Shown here: positions 41,111 to 50,996 of the stretch, piece by piece
How positions within the stretch are numbered: the first letter of the stretch is position 1
Layout of the letters: the number at the start of each line of letters is the position of its first letter
Source of the DNA: Massiliimalia sp050943535
GTDB lineage: Bacteria; Bacillota; Clostridia; Oscillospirales; Ruminococcaceae
NCBI GenBank assembly: GCA_050943535.1
Contig: JBMNPJ010000003.1
Coordinates: forward strand, 186,001-250,000
Length of the DNA stretch: 64,000 nucleotides
Direction of reading: 5' to 3'
Notes under the pieces: generated by a model
What the model was told of the DNA's origin: nothing
The model's database searches: none
What the model saw: only the letters and a program-made list of their open reading frames with translations
Position numbers and translations under genes: made by a program

Positions 41111-43660
41111 ATGAAATTACTGGCAATCGATGGAAACAGTATTTTGAACCGGGCATTTTATGGGGTTCGTCTGTTATCCAATCAAAACGGAATGTTTACC
41201 AACGCCATTTTTGGATTTTTAAATATTCTTTTAAAACTGCGTCGGGATTATCCAACCGAACTGGTGGCAGTAACCTTTGATATGCGCGCACCGACCTTTC
41301 GCCATCTTCGATATGAAGGCTATAAAGCAAACCGCAAGGGAATGCCGGAAGAGCTGGCGATGCAGGTACAGCCGTTAAAGGATATTTTAAAATATTTGGG
41401 CTATCCCATTATTCAGATGGAAGGTTATGAAGCAGATGACCTTTTGGGGACACTTTCTGCCCGGTGTGCCCAAAAAGGATATGACTGTGTTATTGCCACT
41501 GGGGATCGGGACTCTTTGCAGCTGATTAATGATCACGTTCAGGTGTGTTTGGTAAAGACCAAAGAAAATTTGTGCTGTGACCGGGAACAGATTCTCAAAG
41601 ATTATGGGATTGAACCCATTCGGATTATTGACTTAAAAGGTCTGATGGGGGATTCTTCTGACAATATCCCTGGAGTAAAGGGAATTGGAGAGAAAACTGC
41701 TTTAAGCCTTTTGCAGAATTATCATAGCTTGGATGAAATTTATGAACAGTTGGATCAGCTGAAAATTACCCCTCGTGTGAAAAAACTGCTGGAAAATGGG
41801 AAAGAATCTGCGTTTCTCAGCAAAGAGTTGGCAACCATCTGTCTGGAGGCACCGATTTCTGTGGAGTTGGATGACCTGACAGTGGGAGCTCCTGATAAGG
41901 AAAAATTGACCGGGATTTTGTCACAGCTGGAAATGTATAGCTTTTTTGATAAATTGGGATTGAATGAACCGGAACCTGAGGAAGAAGAACCGGAACCGGA
42001 AGTAACCGTTGTGCTGACAGAAAATCCTAAGTTGGAACCGCTCAGGGAAAAACTCAATCAACTGGGTCGGATTGACTTTGTTTTAACCGACCGGCTTTAT
42101 CTTTGTCTGGGTGATGAAACCTGTGTATTTGATCATGAATATGGAGAAACCGTGTTAAAAGAACTGGTATTTTCTTCTCCTTTGCCAAAACGGACTTACC
42201 AGGCAAAACAATTTTATAAAATGGCAGATCAGTGGGGTCTGTCCTTTGACAATTTGTGTTTTGATGCGGAACTGGCAGCTTATCTGCTCAGTGTATCTTC
42301 CAAAGGATATCCTCTGGAAGATTTAATGCGAAAATACCTGCCGGATACAGTATATGGAACCGGCAATAAAAATCTTACCGCAGAAACTGGTTTTAGCCTT
42401 TTGTGCGATGAACTGCTCCATCGAGTGAAAGAGCAGAATATGGAACAGCTGATGGAAGAAGTGGAGCTTCCCCTTTGTCAGGTACTGGCCAGCATGGAGC
42501 AGGTTGGTTTTGGCATTGATATGGAAAGTGTAAAACAATATGGGGATCAGCTGTTAAACCAGATTGCACAGCTGAAAGAACAGCTGTTTTTGTATGCGGG
42601 ACATTCCTTTAATCCTAATTCGACCAAGGAGTTAGGGGTAATTTTGTTTGAGGAACTGGGTCTTCCTGCGAAAAAGAAAACAAAGACTGGATATTCTACC
42701 AATGCGGAAGTACTGGAAGGGCTGCTTGGGAAGCACCCAATCATTGAAACACTGTTAGCTTATCGCCGTCTTTCCAAACTGCATTCCACCTATATTGTGG
42801 GGCTGCAGAAAGTGGTAGGGACAGACCAGCGGGTCCACTCTACATTTAATCAGACAGAAACCCGTACAGGCCGAATTAGTTCTACAGAGCCCAATGTACA
42901 GAATATCCCCGTTCGCACGGAAGAAGGACAGGAAATCCGAAGATTTTTTATTGCACCGCTGGGATATGTTTTGGTGGATGCAGACTATTCTCAGATTGAA
43001 CTGCGCATTTTAGCTCATATTGCAGACGATAAGGATATGCAAAGGGCATTCCAGGAGGGACTGGATATTCACAGAATGACTGCTTCCCAGGTGTTTAAGA
43101 TTCCTTTTGATGAAGTTCCCAATACCATGAGAAGCCGGGCAAAAGCAATTAACTTTGGAATTGTGTATGGGATTGGAGCTTATTCTCTGTCTCAGGATAT
43201 TCATGTTCCTATTGGGGAAGCGAAAAGTTATATTGAGGAATATCTGCACACTTACCATGGGGTAAGAAATTACATGGAACAGATTGTGGAAGACGCCAAA
43301 GCAAACGGATATGTGGAAACCTTATACCACCGCCGAAGAGAGCTGAATGATATTTATTCTTCCAACAAAGTGGTGCAGGCTTTGGCAAAGCGGATTGCCC
43401 TAAATACACCGATTCAGGGGACTGCGGCAGATATTATTAAAATTGCTATGATTCGAGTGTACCGCCGCTTGCGGGAAGAAAAGCTGAATGCCAGACTGAT
43501 TCTTCAGGTACACGACGAATTGATTGTAGAGGCTGCCGAAGATCAGGCAGATATTGTGGCTCAGATTTTAAAAGAGGAAATGCAGAATGCAGCTCACCTG
43601 TCAGTAGAACTGATTGTGGATGTCCATAAGGGCAAAAACTGGCTGGAAGCAAAAGGCTGA
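41111..43660 (+). CDS. polA: DNA polymerase I
   Basis: An 849-aa repair and Okazaki-fragment polymerase. The 5'-nuclease domain covers ~1-290, with GYEADDLLGT and GDSSDNIPGV motifs. The intermediate 3'-5' exonuclease-like domain (~300-470) lacks the DxE motif needed for proofreading, as in Bacillus Pol I. The polymerase domain has motif A DADYSQIELR, motif B RSRAKAINFGIVYG and motif C QVHDELI. The ribosome-binding site is weak (AGGTG). Confidence 0.96.
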   Translation: MKLLAIDGNSILNRAFYGVRLLSNQNGMFTNAIFGFLNILLKLRRDYPTELVAVTFDMRAPTFRHLRYEGYKANRKGMPEELAMQVQPLKDILKYLGYPIIQMEGYEADDLLGTLSARCAQKGYDCVIATGDRDSLQLINDHVQVCLVKTKENLCCDREQILKDYGIEPIRIIDLKGLMGDSSDNIPGVKGIGEKTALSLLQNYHSLDEIYEQLDQLKITPRVKKLLENGKESAFLSKELATICLEAPISVELDDLTVGAPDKEKLTGILSQLEMYSFFDKLGLNEPEPEEEEPEPEVTVVLTENPKLEPLREKLNQLGRIDFVLTDRLYLCLGDETCVFDHEYGETVLKELVFSSPLPKRTYQAKQFYKMADQWGLSFDNLCFDAELAAYLLSVSSKGYPLEDLMRKYLPDTVYGTGNKNLTAETGFSLLCDELLHRVKEQNMEQLMEEVELPLCQVLASMEQVGFGIDMESVKQYGDQLLNQIAQLKEQLFLYAGHSFNPNSTKELGVILFEELGLPAKKKTKTGYSTNAEVLEGLLGKHPIIETLLAYRRLSKLHSTYIVGLQKVVGTDQRVHSTFNQTETRTGRISSTEPNVQNIPVRTEEGQEIRRFFIAPLGYVLVDADYSQIELRILAHIADDKDMQRAFQEGLDIHRMTASQVFKIPFDEVPNTMRSRAKAINFGIVYGIGAYSLSQDIHVPIGEAKSYIEEYLHTYHGVRNYMEQIVEDAKANGYVETLYHRRRELNDIYSSNKVVQALAKRIALNTPIQGTAADIIKIAMIRVYRRLREEKLNARLILQVHDELIVEAAEDQADIVAQILKEEMQNAAHLSVELIVDVHKGKNWLEAKG

Positions 43661-43700
43661 TGAGAAAAGAAATAGAAAAAAGGATAGGGAGGAAATGAAA

Positions 43701-44138
43701 ATGAATGTCTTAATGATTTGTACAGGCAATACCTGCAGAAGCCCTATGGCTGAAGGCATGGTAAAAGATATGCTGGAAAAGGCCGGTATTCAGGGAATTC
43801 AGGTAGCCAGCATGGGGTTAGGCGCCAACGATGGGGAACTTCCTACAGCCAATGCAGTGGAAGCAATGAAGGAAATTGGCATTGATATTTCCAAAAAACG
43901 CGCCCGCAGAGTAATGATGGAAGATTTGGCTGTTACAGACCGTTTTTATGTGATGACTCAGTCACACAAAAATATTTTAGTGGACGCTATGCCAGAATTG
44001 GAAGATAAAATTCGGGTTTTGGACATTGCAGACCCTTATGGATGCCGTTTGGAAGTGTACCGGGAATGCCGGGATAAAATGCTTGAGTATTTTAAAACTC
44101 AGTTAGACGATTTGCGTCAGCTGGGAGAATCCCAATGA
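43701..44138 (+). CDS. Low-molecular-weight protein tyrosine phosphatase
   Basis: A 145-aa phosphatase. The active-site CX5R loop is C7-TGNTC-R13 and the acid/base lies in DIADPYG. ATG at 43701 follows GGGAGG; an ATG at 43695 is closer to the site. It overlaps rimI by an ATGA. In Firmicutes such enzymes dephosphorylate tyrosine or arginine residues; the substrate cannot be told here. Confidence 0.93.
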   Translation: MNVLMICTGNTCRSPMAEGMVKDMLEKAGIQGIQVASMGLGANDGELPTANAVEAMKEIGIDISKKRARRVMMEDLAVTDRFYVMTQSHKNILVDAMPELEDKIRVLDIADPYGCRLEVYRECRDKMLEYFKTQLDDLRQLGESQ

Positions 44139-44590
44139 AGCAACTGGTTATAAAAAATATGGAGCTGGAGCAGGTTGAAGGAGTTCACCGTATTTTTGAA
44201 GAATGCTTCACCATGGAAAAATGGAGCAGATCCAGCATAGAATATGAGCTGACCAATCCCATTGCGGTAACACTGGTGGCAATGGACGGGGATCAGGTAG
44301 CTGGCTTTGTAAATGTGCACCATATTATGGGAGAAGGGGATTTAAACGATATTGCGGTATCTTCTGCTTACCGCCGGCAAGGCGTGGCTGCCAGTTTGAT
44401 GCAGCAGCTGTTTTTGCTGGCAAAGGAAAAAGGAATTTCCAGCTATACCTTGGAGGTACGGGCTTCTAATCATGGGGCCATTGCCTTTTATGAAAAAATG
44501 GGGTTTGTACCTGTAGGAGAGCGGAAAAACTACTATTCCAAGCCAGTGGAGAATGCTTTGTTATACCGTGTGGATTTGGGGGAAGTTTAG
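44135..44590 (+). CDS. rimI: Ribosomal protein alanine N-acetyltransferase, RimI-like
   Basis: A 151-aa GNAT acetyltransferase. The acetyl-CoA loop is YRRQGVAASLM, and the C-terminal ASNHGAIAFYEKMGF segment is typical of RimI. It may acetylate the N-terminus of S18. In many Firmicutes rimI lies next to tsaB/tsaD; here tsaD follows three genes later, after two MATE genes. Confidence 0.88.
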   Translation: MKQLVIKNMELEQVEGVHRIFEECFTMEKWSRSSIEYELTNPIAVTLVAMDGDQVAGFVNVHHIMGEGDLNDIAVSSAYRRQGVAASLMQQLFLLAKEKGISSYTLEVRASNHGAIAFYEKMGFVPVGERKNYYSKPVENALLYRVDLGEV

Positions 44591-44591
44591 T

Positions 44592-45932
44592 TTGGTAAAA
44601 GATATGACTGCCGGGAATCCGGTAAAATTAATTTTGTTTTTCTCGATTCCTCTGTTACTGGGGAATTTGTTCCAGCAGTTTTACAACATGGTGGATGCCA
44701 TGGTGGTGGGACGCTTTGTAGGCGTAGGTGCGCTGGCAGCAGTAGGCGCTACTGGTTCTATGATGTTTACCATTATTGGATTTGCCATGGGACTGACTTT
44801 GGGATTTTCCGTCATTGTGTCCCAGCGTTTTGGGGCTGGGGATGAAGAAGGGGTAAAGCGGGCGTTTGCCATGTCTATTTTACTCTCCGGCATCATTACT
44901 GCGTTTTTGATGATTGCGGGTACGTTGTTGTGTAAACCTCTGCTTTTGTTGATGAATACCCCGGAAGATATTATGAAAGATTCTCAGACCTATTTGGGGC
45001 TGATTTTTCTGGGAGCTGCGGCACCGATTTACTATAACCTGATCTCTTCTATGCTGCGGGCTTTGGGAGACAGCAAAACACCCCTCTACTTTTTGATTTT
45101 GTCTTCTATTATCAATGTGGGACTGGATCTTTTGTTTGTAATCTCCTTCCATATGGGGGTTGCAGGGGTGGCAGTTGCTACGATTATTTCCCAGATTGTT
45201 TCCTGTATCTTGTGCCTTGTTTACATGAAAAAGAAACATCCCATCCTTACTTTGTCCAGACGACATTGGAAATGGGATCCGGAAATGGTGCGACAGCTGG
45301 TAAAGATGGGGCTGCCCACGGCATTTCAGAACTCTGTCACCGGTATCGGTATCATGATGCTCCAGACTGTGGTAAACGGATTTGGATCTACCATTGTAGC
45401 GGCTTATACTGCTGCCAGTAAGGTGCAGCAGCTGTCTACACAGCCTCTGATGTCTTTTGGTATGGCAATGGCCACTTATGTAGGACAGAATTTGGGAGCT
45501 GGAAAGCTGCAGCGAATCCAAAAAGGGGTAAAAGATTCTATTTGGATCATTTTGGTTACTTCTGTTCTGGGATATGCATTGATTTTCTTTGGAGCTCAGC
45601 CTTTGGTTCAGATGTTTGTTTCACAAAGCCAGACCGAAGTAATTGAACAGGCTTCCATGTATTTAAAAGTAACATCATTATTCTATTTTGTTTTGGGAAT
45701 GCTGTTTGTTTACCGCAGTTCTCTGCAAGGTTTGGGAAATGCAATTATTCCTATGATTTCAGGATTTTTGGAATTGGTTTTGCGGGTAAGCTTGGCGTTT
45801 ATTCTGCCGAACTTTTTCGGTTTTCAGGGTGTTGCCATGGCAGATGTGGCGGCCTGGATTGGAGCAGGTGTCCTGCTGATGATTTTCTATTATAAAAATG
45901 TGCGGGTACTGACAGAAAGCCCGCGGGTATAA
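44592..45932 (+). CDS. MATE-family efflux transporter (first)
   Basis: A 446-aa membrane protein with about twelve helices in two homologous halves; each half starts with the MATE-type pattern (LLLGNLFQQFYNMVDAMVVG; MGLPTAFQNSVTG). It exports drugs or cationic compounds using an ion gradient. The TTG at 44592, two bases after the rimI stop and preceded by GGGGGAAG, is the likely start; ATG at 44604 is possible. Confidence 0.92.
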   Translation: MVKDMTAGNPVKLILFFSIPLLLGNLFQQFYNMVDAMVVGRFVGVGALAAVGATGSMMFTIIGFAMGLTLGFSVIVSQRFGAGDEEGVKRAFAMSILLSGIITAFLMIAGTLLCKPLLLLMNTPEDIMKDSQTYLGLIFLGAAAPIYYNLISSMLRALGDSKTPLYFLILSSIINVGLDLLFVISFHMGVAGVAVATIISQIVSCILCLVYMKKKHPILTLSRRHWKWDPEMVRQLVKMGLPTAFQNSVTGIGIMMLQTVVNGFGSTIVAAYTAASKVQQLSTQPLMSFGMAMATYVGQNLGAGKLQRIQKGVKDSIWIILVTSVLGYALIFFGAQPLVQMFVSQSQTEVIEQASMYLKVTSLFYFVLGMLFVYRSSLQGLGNAIIPMISGFLELVLRVSLAFILPNFFGFQGVAMADVAAWIGAGVLLMIFYYKNVRVLTESPRV

Positions 45933-46006
45933 AGATTAATTTTTTATACATATAGCATAAAATTAGAATATTTTTCCGATTTGTAAATCAACAATGATTC
46001 GGGATT

Positions 46007-46043
46007 GTAAGGAAGCGGCAAGAACTTACTTCTGCTTCCTTAA
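46007..46043 (+). promoter_or_regulatory. Stem-loop before the second MATE gene
   Basis: TAAGGAAGC pairs with GCTTCCTTA across a 19-base loop, 35 bases upstream of the TTG start. There is no T tract, so it is more a leader structure than a terminator. Confidence 0.4.
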
Positions 46044-46078
46044 ATTATGTATAAAGGTGAATGTAGGAGGAGAACATT

Positions 46079-47446
46079 TTGACAGAAAATAAATTGGGGA
46101 CCATGCCGGTGAAAAAATTGGTAATTTCCATGTCACTGCCCATTATGATTTCCATGGTGATACAGGCTTTATACAATATTGTAGATAGTATTTTCGTAGC
46201 TCAGGTCAGTGAAAAAGCACTGGCAGCAGTTTCTTTTGCGTTTCCCATTCAGATGATCATTGTGTCTGTTTCGGTGGGAACCGGTGTTGGAATCAATTCT
46301 TTTATGTCCCGGTGTTTGGGAGAAAAGAATTTAAAGCAGGCTAATGCGGTTGCGATGAACGGGGTGTTTTTGGGAATCCTCAGCTGGCTTTTGTTTGTTG
46401 TTTTTGGCATCGCCGGTTCTCGGTGGTTTATGACATTGTTTACTGAAGACGCGGAATTAATTGAGATGGGAACCCAGTATATTTCCATTTGCTGTGTATT
46501 TTCCATAGGGGTATTTATTCAGCTTGTGATGGAGCGGATTATGCAGGCGACCGGCAATCCCATGTATCATATGATTTTGCAGGGACTGGGGGCTGTAACC
46601 AATATTATCTTAGACCCAATTTTGATTTTTGGATGGTTTGGACTTCCGGCACTGGGAGTAGCCGGTGCGGCAATTGCCACAGTAATCGGTCAGATTGTCG
46701 CCATGCTGGTGGGAATCTGGTTTACCCAGAAAAAGGTGACGGAGATTCATTTGGGATGGAAAGGATTTCGTCCCAACGGCAACATGATTCGGAAAATTTA
46801 TGCGGTAGGTGTCCCCGCTATGTTTATCCAGGGAATGATGGCGATTATGATGCTGTTTATGAACACCATCTTAGCAGGATTTTCTGATTTGGCAGTGTCT
46901 GTATTTGGGATTTACTATAAACTGCAAAACTTTATGTTTATGGCGATTTTAGGAATGACCAATGCACTGATTCCTATTGTAGGATATAATTACGGAGCAA
47001 AAAACGGATGGAGAATGCGGGAATCTATTCGATTCAGCGTCTTTTTAGGATGTGTGATTATGTTGTGTGGAACGGTGATTTTTCAGCTGTTCCCCAGACA
47101 GCTTCTGCTGATGTTTAACGCCAGTGAGGAAATGATGGACATCGGGATTCCTGCTTTGCGGATTATCAGTTTATCATTTGTGTTTGCGGCAGTTTCTATG
47201 CTGCTTTGTGCCGCTTTCCAGGCAGTGGGCAATGGAGTCAAAAGCCTGCTGATTACACTGGGAAGACAGCTAGTTATTGTAGTGCCGCTGGCGTGGGTGT
47301 TTGCGTCTTGGAAAGGATTGGATGCTACCTGGTATTCCTTTTTGATTGCAGAAGCAGTTTGTATGGTATGGAGTCTGTTTATGATGAAACAGATGTCAGA
47401 TCGTTTTATTAAACCGTATCTTACCTTAGAGCAAAAGGAGGACTAA
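46079..47446 (+). CDS. MATE-family efflux transporter (second)
   Basis: A 455-aa, twelve-helix transporter, only distantly similar to the preceding MATE (MIQALYNIVDSIFVAQVS at the first half repeat). It begins at TTG after AGGAGG. The two are diverged paralogues, not a recent duplication. The last codons lie eight bases from tsaD, suggesting co-transcription. Confidence 0.93.
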   Translation: MTENKLGTMPVKKLVISMSLPIMISMVIQALYNIVDSIFVAQVSEKALAAVSFAFPIQMIIVSVSVGTGVGINSFMSRCLGEKNLKQANAVAMNGVFLGILSWLLFVVFGIAGSRWFMTLFTEDAELIEMGTQYISICCVFSIGVFIQLVMERIMQATGNPMYHMILQGLGAVTNIILDPILIFGWFGLPALGVAGAAIATVIGQIVAMLVGIWFTQKKVTEIHLGWKGFRPNGNMIRKIYAVGVPAMFIQGMMAIMMLFMNTILAGFSDLAVSVFGIYYKLQNFMFMAILGMTNALIPIVGYNYGAKNGWRMRESIRFSVFLGCVIMLCGTVIFQLFPRQLLLMFNASEEMMDIGIPALRIISLSFVFAAVSMLLCAAFQAVGNGVKSLLITLGRQLVIVVPLAWVFASWKGLDATWYSFLIAEAVCMVWSLFMMKQMSDRFIKPYLTLEQKED

Positions 47447-47453
47447 GACGAGT

Positions 47454-48467
47454 ATGAAAATTTTAGGAATTGAAAGCTCCTGCGACGAAACCAGTGTTGC
47501 AGTAGTAGAAGATGGAAAACAGGTTCTTTCCAACGTGATTGTTTCACAGATTGAAGAACATCGGCTGTACGGCGGCGTTGTGCCGGAAATCGCTTCCCGG
47601 CGGCACTGCGAAAGCATTGTTCGGGTGACAGAATTGGCGCTGGAACAGGCAGGAATTGGGCTGGAAGATGTGGATGCCATTGCGGTTACTTATGCGCCAG
47701 GATTGATTGGGGCATTGCTGGTTGGTGTAAATTTTGCTAAAGGTCTGGCTTTGGCTGCCGAAAAGCCGCTGATCCCAGTGCATCATATTCGGGGACATAT
47801 TGCGGCAAACTATATATCTAACGGGGTAAAACCTCCTTTTCTTTGTATGGTGATGTCTGGAGGACACAGTCATATTGTAGAAGTAAAATCCTATACAGAA
47901 TTTAATATCATCGGCCGTACCCGGGATGATGCTGTAGGCGAAGCTTATGACAAGGCGGCACGGGCACTGGGATTCTGTTATCCAGGAGGGGTGCAGATGG
48001 ATAAAGCTGCCGGGTTAGGCAACCCGGATGCTTATCGGCTCCCCAAACCGAAAGTAGAAGGTTCCGATTATGATTTCAGCTTTTCTGGCTTGAAAACAGC
48101 AGTGCTCAATCTGATTAACCATGCCAAACAAAAGGGAGAAGAAGTCAACGTCAACGATGTGGCGGCTTCTTTCCAGAAAACGGTGTGTGATCTGGTGGCA
48201 GATCGCCTGATTCGGGCAGCTAAAGAATTTGGATACGATAAAATCGTTTTGGCTGGCGGCGTCAGTGCCAATTCCGGAATTCGTGCTCGGATGGAAGCGG
48301 AATGTAAAGCCAATGGCTTTACATTATACCTTCCTCCTTTGTGTTACTGCGGTGACAATGCAGCAATGATTGCGGCACAGGGATATTATGAATGGAAAGA
48401 TGCAAAAACAGCAGGTATGGATTTAAACGCCACGGCATCTTTACCAATTATTGAAGAGAATTTTTAA
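47454..48467 (+). CDS. tsaD: tRNA N6-adenosine threonylcarbamoyltransferase
   Basis: A 337-aa enzyme adding threonylcarbamoyl to A37 of ANN-decoding tRNAs. The metal site HHIRGH (H111, H115) and nucleotide motif LGIESSCDETS are intact. The partners TsaB, TsaC and TsaE are not in the window. AAAGGAGG lies within the end of the MATE gene. Confidence 0.96.
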   Translation: MKILGIESSCDETSVAVVEDGKQVLSNVIVSQIEEHRLYGGVVPEIASRRHCESIVRVTELALEQAGIGLEDVDAIAVTYAPGLIGALLVGVNFAKGLALAAEKPLIPVHHIRGHIAANYISNGVKPPFLCMVMSGGHSHIVEVKSYTEFNIIGRTRDDAVGEAYDKAARALGFCYPGGVQMDKAAGLGNPDAYRLPKPKVEGSDYDFSFSGLKTAVLNLINHAKQKGEEVNVNDVAASFQKTVCDLVADRLIRAAKEFGYDKIVLAGGVSANSGIRARMEAECKANGFTLYLPPLCYCGDNAAMIAAQGYYEWKDAKTAGMDLNATASLPIIEENF

Positions 48468-48535
48468 GGGATTTCGGTGCAAGCTACAGATTGTCACAAA
48501 AATAACAATTATGGAAAAAATTAATATTTTAACTA

Positions 48536-48564
48536 TTGATTTTTTGACAACCCTTTACTATAAT
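48536..48564 (+). promoter_or_regulatory. pckG promoter
   Basis: TTGATT (48536-48541), 17 bases, TATAAT (48559-48564), about 68 bases before the start codon. Confidence 0.75.
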
Positions 48565-48631
48565 AATATTTGTGAAAAATTTGATTTCTTGAAATTGAAT
48601 TTTGAGGATAAAAAAGAAAGGGAGATTAGTT

Positions 48632-50404
48632 ATGTTAACTAACAACAAAAATGTTCTCAACTGGGTTGACGAAATGGTTGCTCTCTGTAAACCAGACAAA
48701 GTTGTTTGGATCGACGGTTCCGAAGAACAGCTGAACGAACTGAGAGAAACTGCTTTCAGCACCGGCGAACTGGAACAATTGAACCAGGAACTGCTGCCAG
48801 GCTGTACTCTGCACAGAACAATTCCTAACGACGTTGCTCGTGTAGAAGCTCGTACTTTCATCTGCTCCAGAAAAGAAGAAGATGCAGGTCCTACCAACAA
48901 CTGGTGTGACCCAAAAGAAATGTATGCAAAACTGACTCCAATGTATGATGGCGTTATGAAAGGCCGTACCATGTATGTAATTCCTTACTCCATGGGTCCA
49001 ATCGGTTCTCCTTTGGCAAAAGTTGGCGTTGAGCTGACCGACTCCATCTATGTTGTACTGAATATGGATATCATGACCCGTGTTGGTACTAAAGCTTTTG
49101 AAAACCTGGGCGACGTTTCCAACGACTTCGTTCGTGGTCTGCACTCTAAAGCTGATATCGATCCGGAAAACCGTTATATCGTTCACTTCCCAGAAGACAA
49201 CACAATCTGGTCTATCAACTCCGGTTACGGCGGTAACGTACTGCTGGGTAAAAAATGCTTTGCTCTGCGTATCGCTTCTTACCAGGGTAAAAACGAAGGC
49301 TGGATGGCTGAACATATGCTGATTTTGGGTATCGAAGATCCTCAGGGCAACGTTACCTACATGTCTGCTGCATTCCCATCTGCTTGCGGTAAAACCAACC
49401 TGGCTATGCTGATCCCACCGGAAGTTTACAAAAAACAGGGTTACAAAGTTTGGACTGTTGGCGATGACATCGCTTGGCTGAAACCTGGTAAAGATGGCAG
49501 ACTGTATGCAATCAACCCAGAAAACGGCTTCTTCGGCGTTGCTCCTGGTACCAACGAAAAATCCAACCCGAACGCTCTGGCTACTACCCGTAAAGGTACC
49601 ATCTTCACCAACGTTGCTCACAACCTGGACAACAACACTGTTTGGTGGGAAGGCCTGGATAAGAATCCTCCGGAAAATGCAATTGACTGGCAGGGAAGAC
49701 CATGGAACGGCAAAACTTCTGAAGAAAAAGGTGCTCATCCAAACTCCAGATTTACCGCTCCTGCTGCAAACTGCCCATGCATCAGCCCTGAATTCAACAA
49801 TCCAGAAGGTGTTCCGATCACCGCTATGATCTTCGGCGGCCGTCGTGCAAAAACTGCTCCGCTGGTATATCAGTCCTTCGACTGGAAACACGGTGTATTC
49901 GTAGGTTCTACCATGGCTTCTGAAACAACCGCAGCTGCTACTGGTGCAGTTGGTGTTGTTCGTCGTGACCCAATGGCTATGCTGCCATTCTGTGGTTACC
50001 ACATGGGCGACTACTTTGCTCACTGGCTGGAAATGGGTGAAAAACTGGGCGACAAAGCTCCTAAGATTTTCAACGTTAACTGGTTCAGAACTGACGATGA
50101 AGGTCACTTCATCTGGCCTGGATTCGGTGACAACATGCGTGTCCTGATGTGGATTGCTGCTCGCTGCAAAGGTGAAGTAGATGCTGTTGAAACTGCAATC
50201 GGTTACGAACCAAAACCAGAAGATATCAATCTGGAAGGTTTGGACATCGATATCGATGTTGTAAAAGGCCTGCTGAATGTAGATAAAGATCTGTGGAAAG
50301 AAGAAGCAAAAGGTATCCGTGAATTCTACGGTAAATTTGGTTCTAAACTGCCTGCAGAACTGATGCATCAGTTGGATGCTCTGGAAGAAAGACTGTCTAA
50401 ATAA
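48632..50404 (+). CDS. pckG: Phosphoenolpyruvate carboxykinase (GTP)
   Basis: A 590-aa GTP-type enzyme interconverting oxaloacetate and PEP. The P-loop is FPSACGKTN (248-256), with the reactive Cys252 characteristic of GTP-PEPCK. In gut anaerobes it commonly runs in the carboxylating direction; this is inference. It starts at ATG 48632 after AAAGGGAG. Codon use is among the most biased in the window, suggesting very high expression, and generates a 577-codon antisense ORF that I reject. Confidence 0.96.
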   Translation: MLTNNKNVLNWVDEMVALCKPDKVVWIDGSEEQLNELRETAFSTGELEQLNQELLPGCTLHRTIPNDVARVEARTFICSRKEEDAGPTNNWCDPKEMYAKLTPMYDGVMKGRTMYVIPYSMGPIGSPLAKVGVELTDSIYVVLNMDIMTRVGTKAFENLGDVSNDFVRGLHSKADIDPENRYIVHFPEDNTIWSINSGYGGNVLLGKKCFALRIASYQGKNEGWMAEHMLILGIEDPQGNVTYMSAAFPSACGKTNLAMLIPPEVYKKQGYKVWTVGDDIAWLKPGKDGRLYAINPENGFFGVAPGTNEKSNPNALATTRKGTIFTNVAHNLDNNTVWWEGLDKNPPENAIDWQGRPWNGKTSEEKGAHPNSRFTAPAANCPCISPEFNNPEGVPITAMIFGGRRAKTAPLVYQSFDWKHGVFVGSTMASETTAAATGAVGVVRRDPMAMLPFCGYHMGDYFAHWLEMGEKLGDKAPKIFNVNWFRTDDEGHFIWPGFGDNMRVLMWIAARCKGEVDAVETAIGYEPKPEDINLEGLDIDIDVVKGLLNVDKDLWKEEAKGIREFYGKFGSKLPAELMHQLDALEERLSK

Positions 50405-50434
50405 GTCTGATTTCAGATCGGTTTTATGTAAGAT

Positions 50435-50468
50435 AAAAGGTGCTGTCTTTTAGACAGCACCTTTTTTG
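50435..50468 (+). terminator. Terminator after pckG
   Basis: AAAGGTGCTGTC pairs with GACAGCACCTTT around TTTTA, followed by TTT. Confidence 0.93.
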
Positions 50469-50573
50469 CAGTTATGCAAGAAATTGATTTTTACAAAGAA
50501 AATTTCACCTTTTTTTCAGGAAAACATATACTGGCGTATAGGTTATCAGAAATGTAAGAAAGGGTGAATAGGT

Positions 50574-50921
50574 TTGGAATTGGTACTTTACATTTTTCTG
50601 GCGATTTTTTCTGTGTTTGGGGTATTGGATTTAATTCGTTTTTTTGCATTGGCGATCTGGAAATTTCCTGGAGCAGAGCAAAAAGTGGTGTGTTATCCCT
50701 TGTCAGGCGGTGGAGAAACGCTGGAGATGGCAGCCCGGTCTTTGCATCAAAGGGAGACCTGGGAAATCCAACAGGCAAAAGCCATTGTTTTGGTGGACTG
50801 CGGACTGGATGATGAAGGAAAACGGGCAGCAAAGGTTCTTTGTAAAGAGCTTCCCGGATTGGTGTTCTGCCCTCAGGAGGAAGTGCCCCAGCTGCTGCGG
50901 GATTTGTTTGAGTGCCCATAG
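50574..50921 (+). CDS. Small hypothetical membrane-anchored protein
   Basis: A 115-aa protein starting at TTG after AAAGGGTGA. Residues 3-28 are one hydrophobic helix. The remaining 85 residues form a compact cytoplasmic-looking domain with two possible beta-strands (QKVVCYPLSG and AIVLVDCGLDDEG). I do not recognise the family. It precedes recD2 by 75 bases in the same direction. Confidence 0.6.
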   Translation: MELVLYIFLAIFSVFGVLDLIRFFALAIWKFPGAEQKVVCYPLSGGGETLEMAARSLHQRETWEIQQAKAIVLVDCGLDDEGKRAAKVLCKELPGLVFCPQEEVPQLLRDLFECP

Positions 50922-50996
50922 CTTGCGAATTAAAAACCAGTATGGTATCATAACAATAAAAGAATGTATGTTTGCGGCAGTTAAGGTGAGGAAGTC

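Noticed and set aside
48635..50368. 577-codon antisense ORF across pckG, and similar ones opposite msmX (17671-18735) and mreB-asnS (54126-55685)
   Set aside because: These mirror highly biased sense genes; composition is implausible for proteins and no family is recognised.
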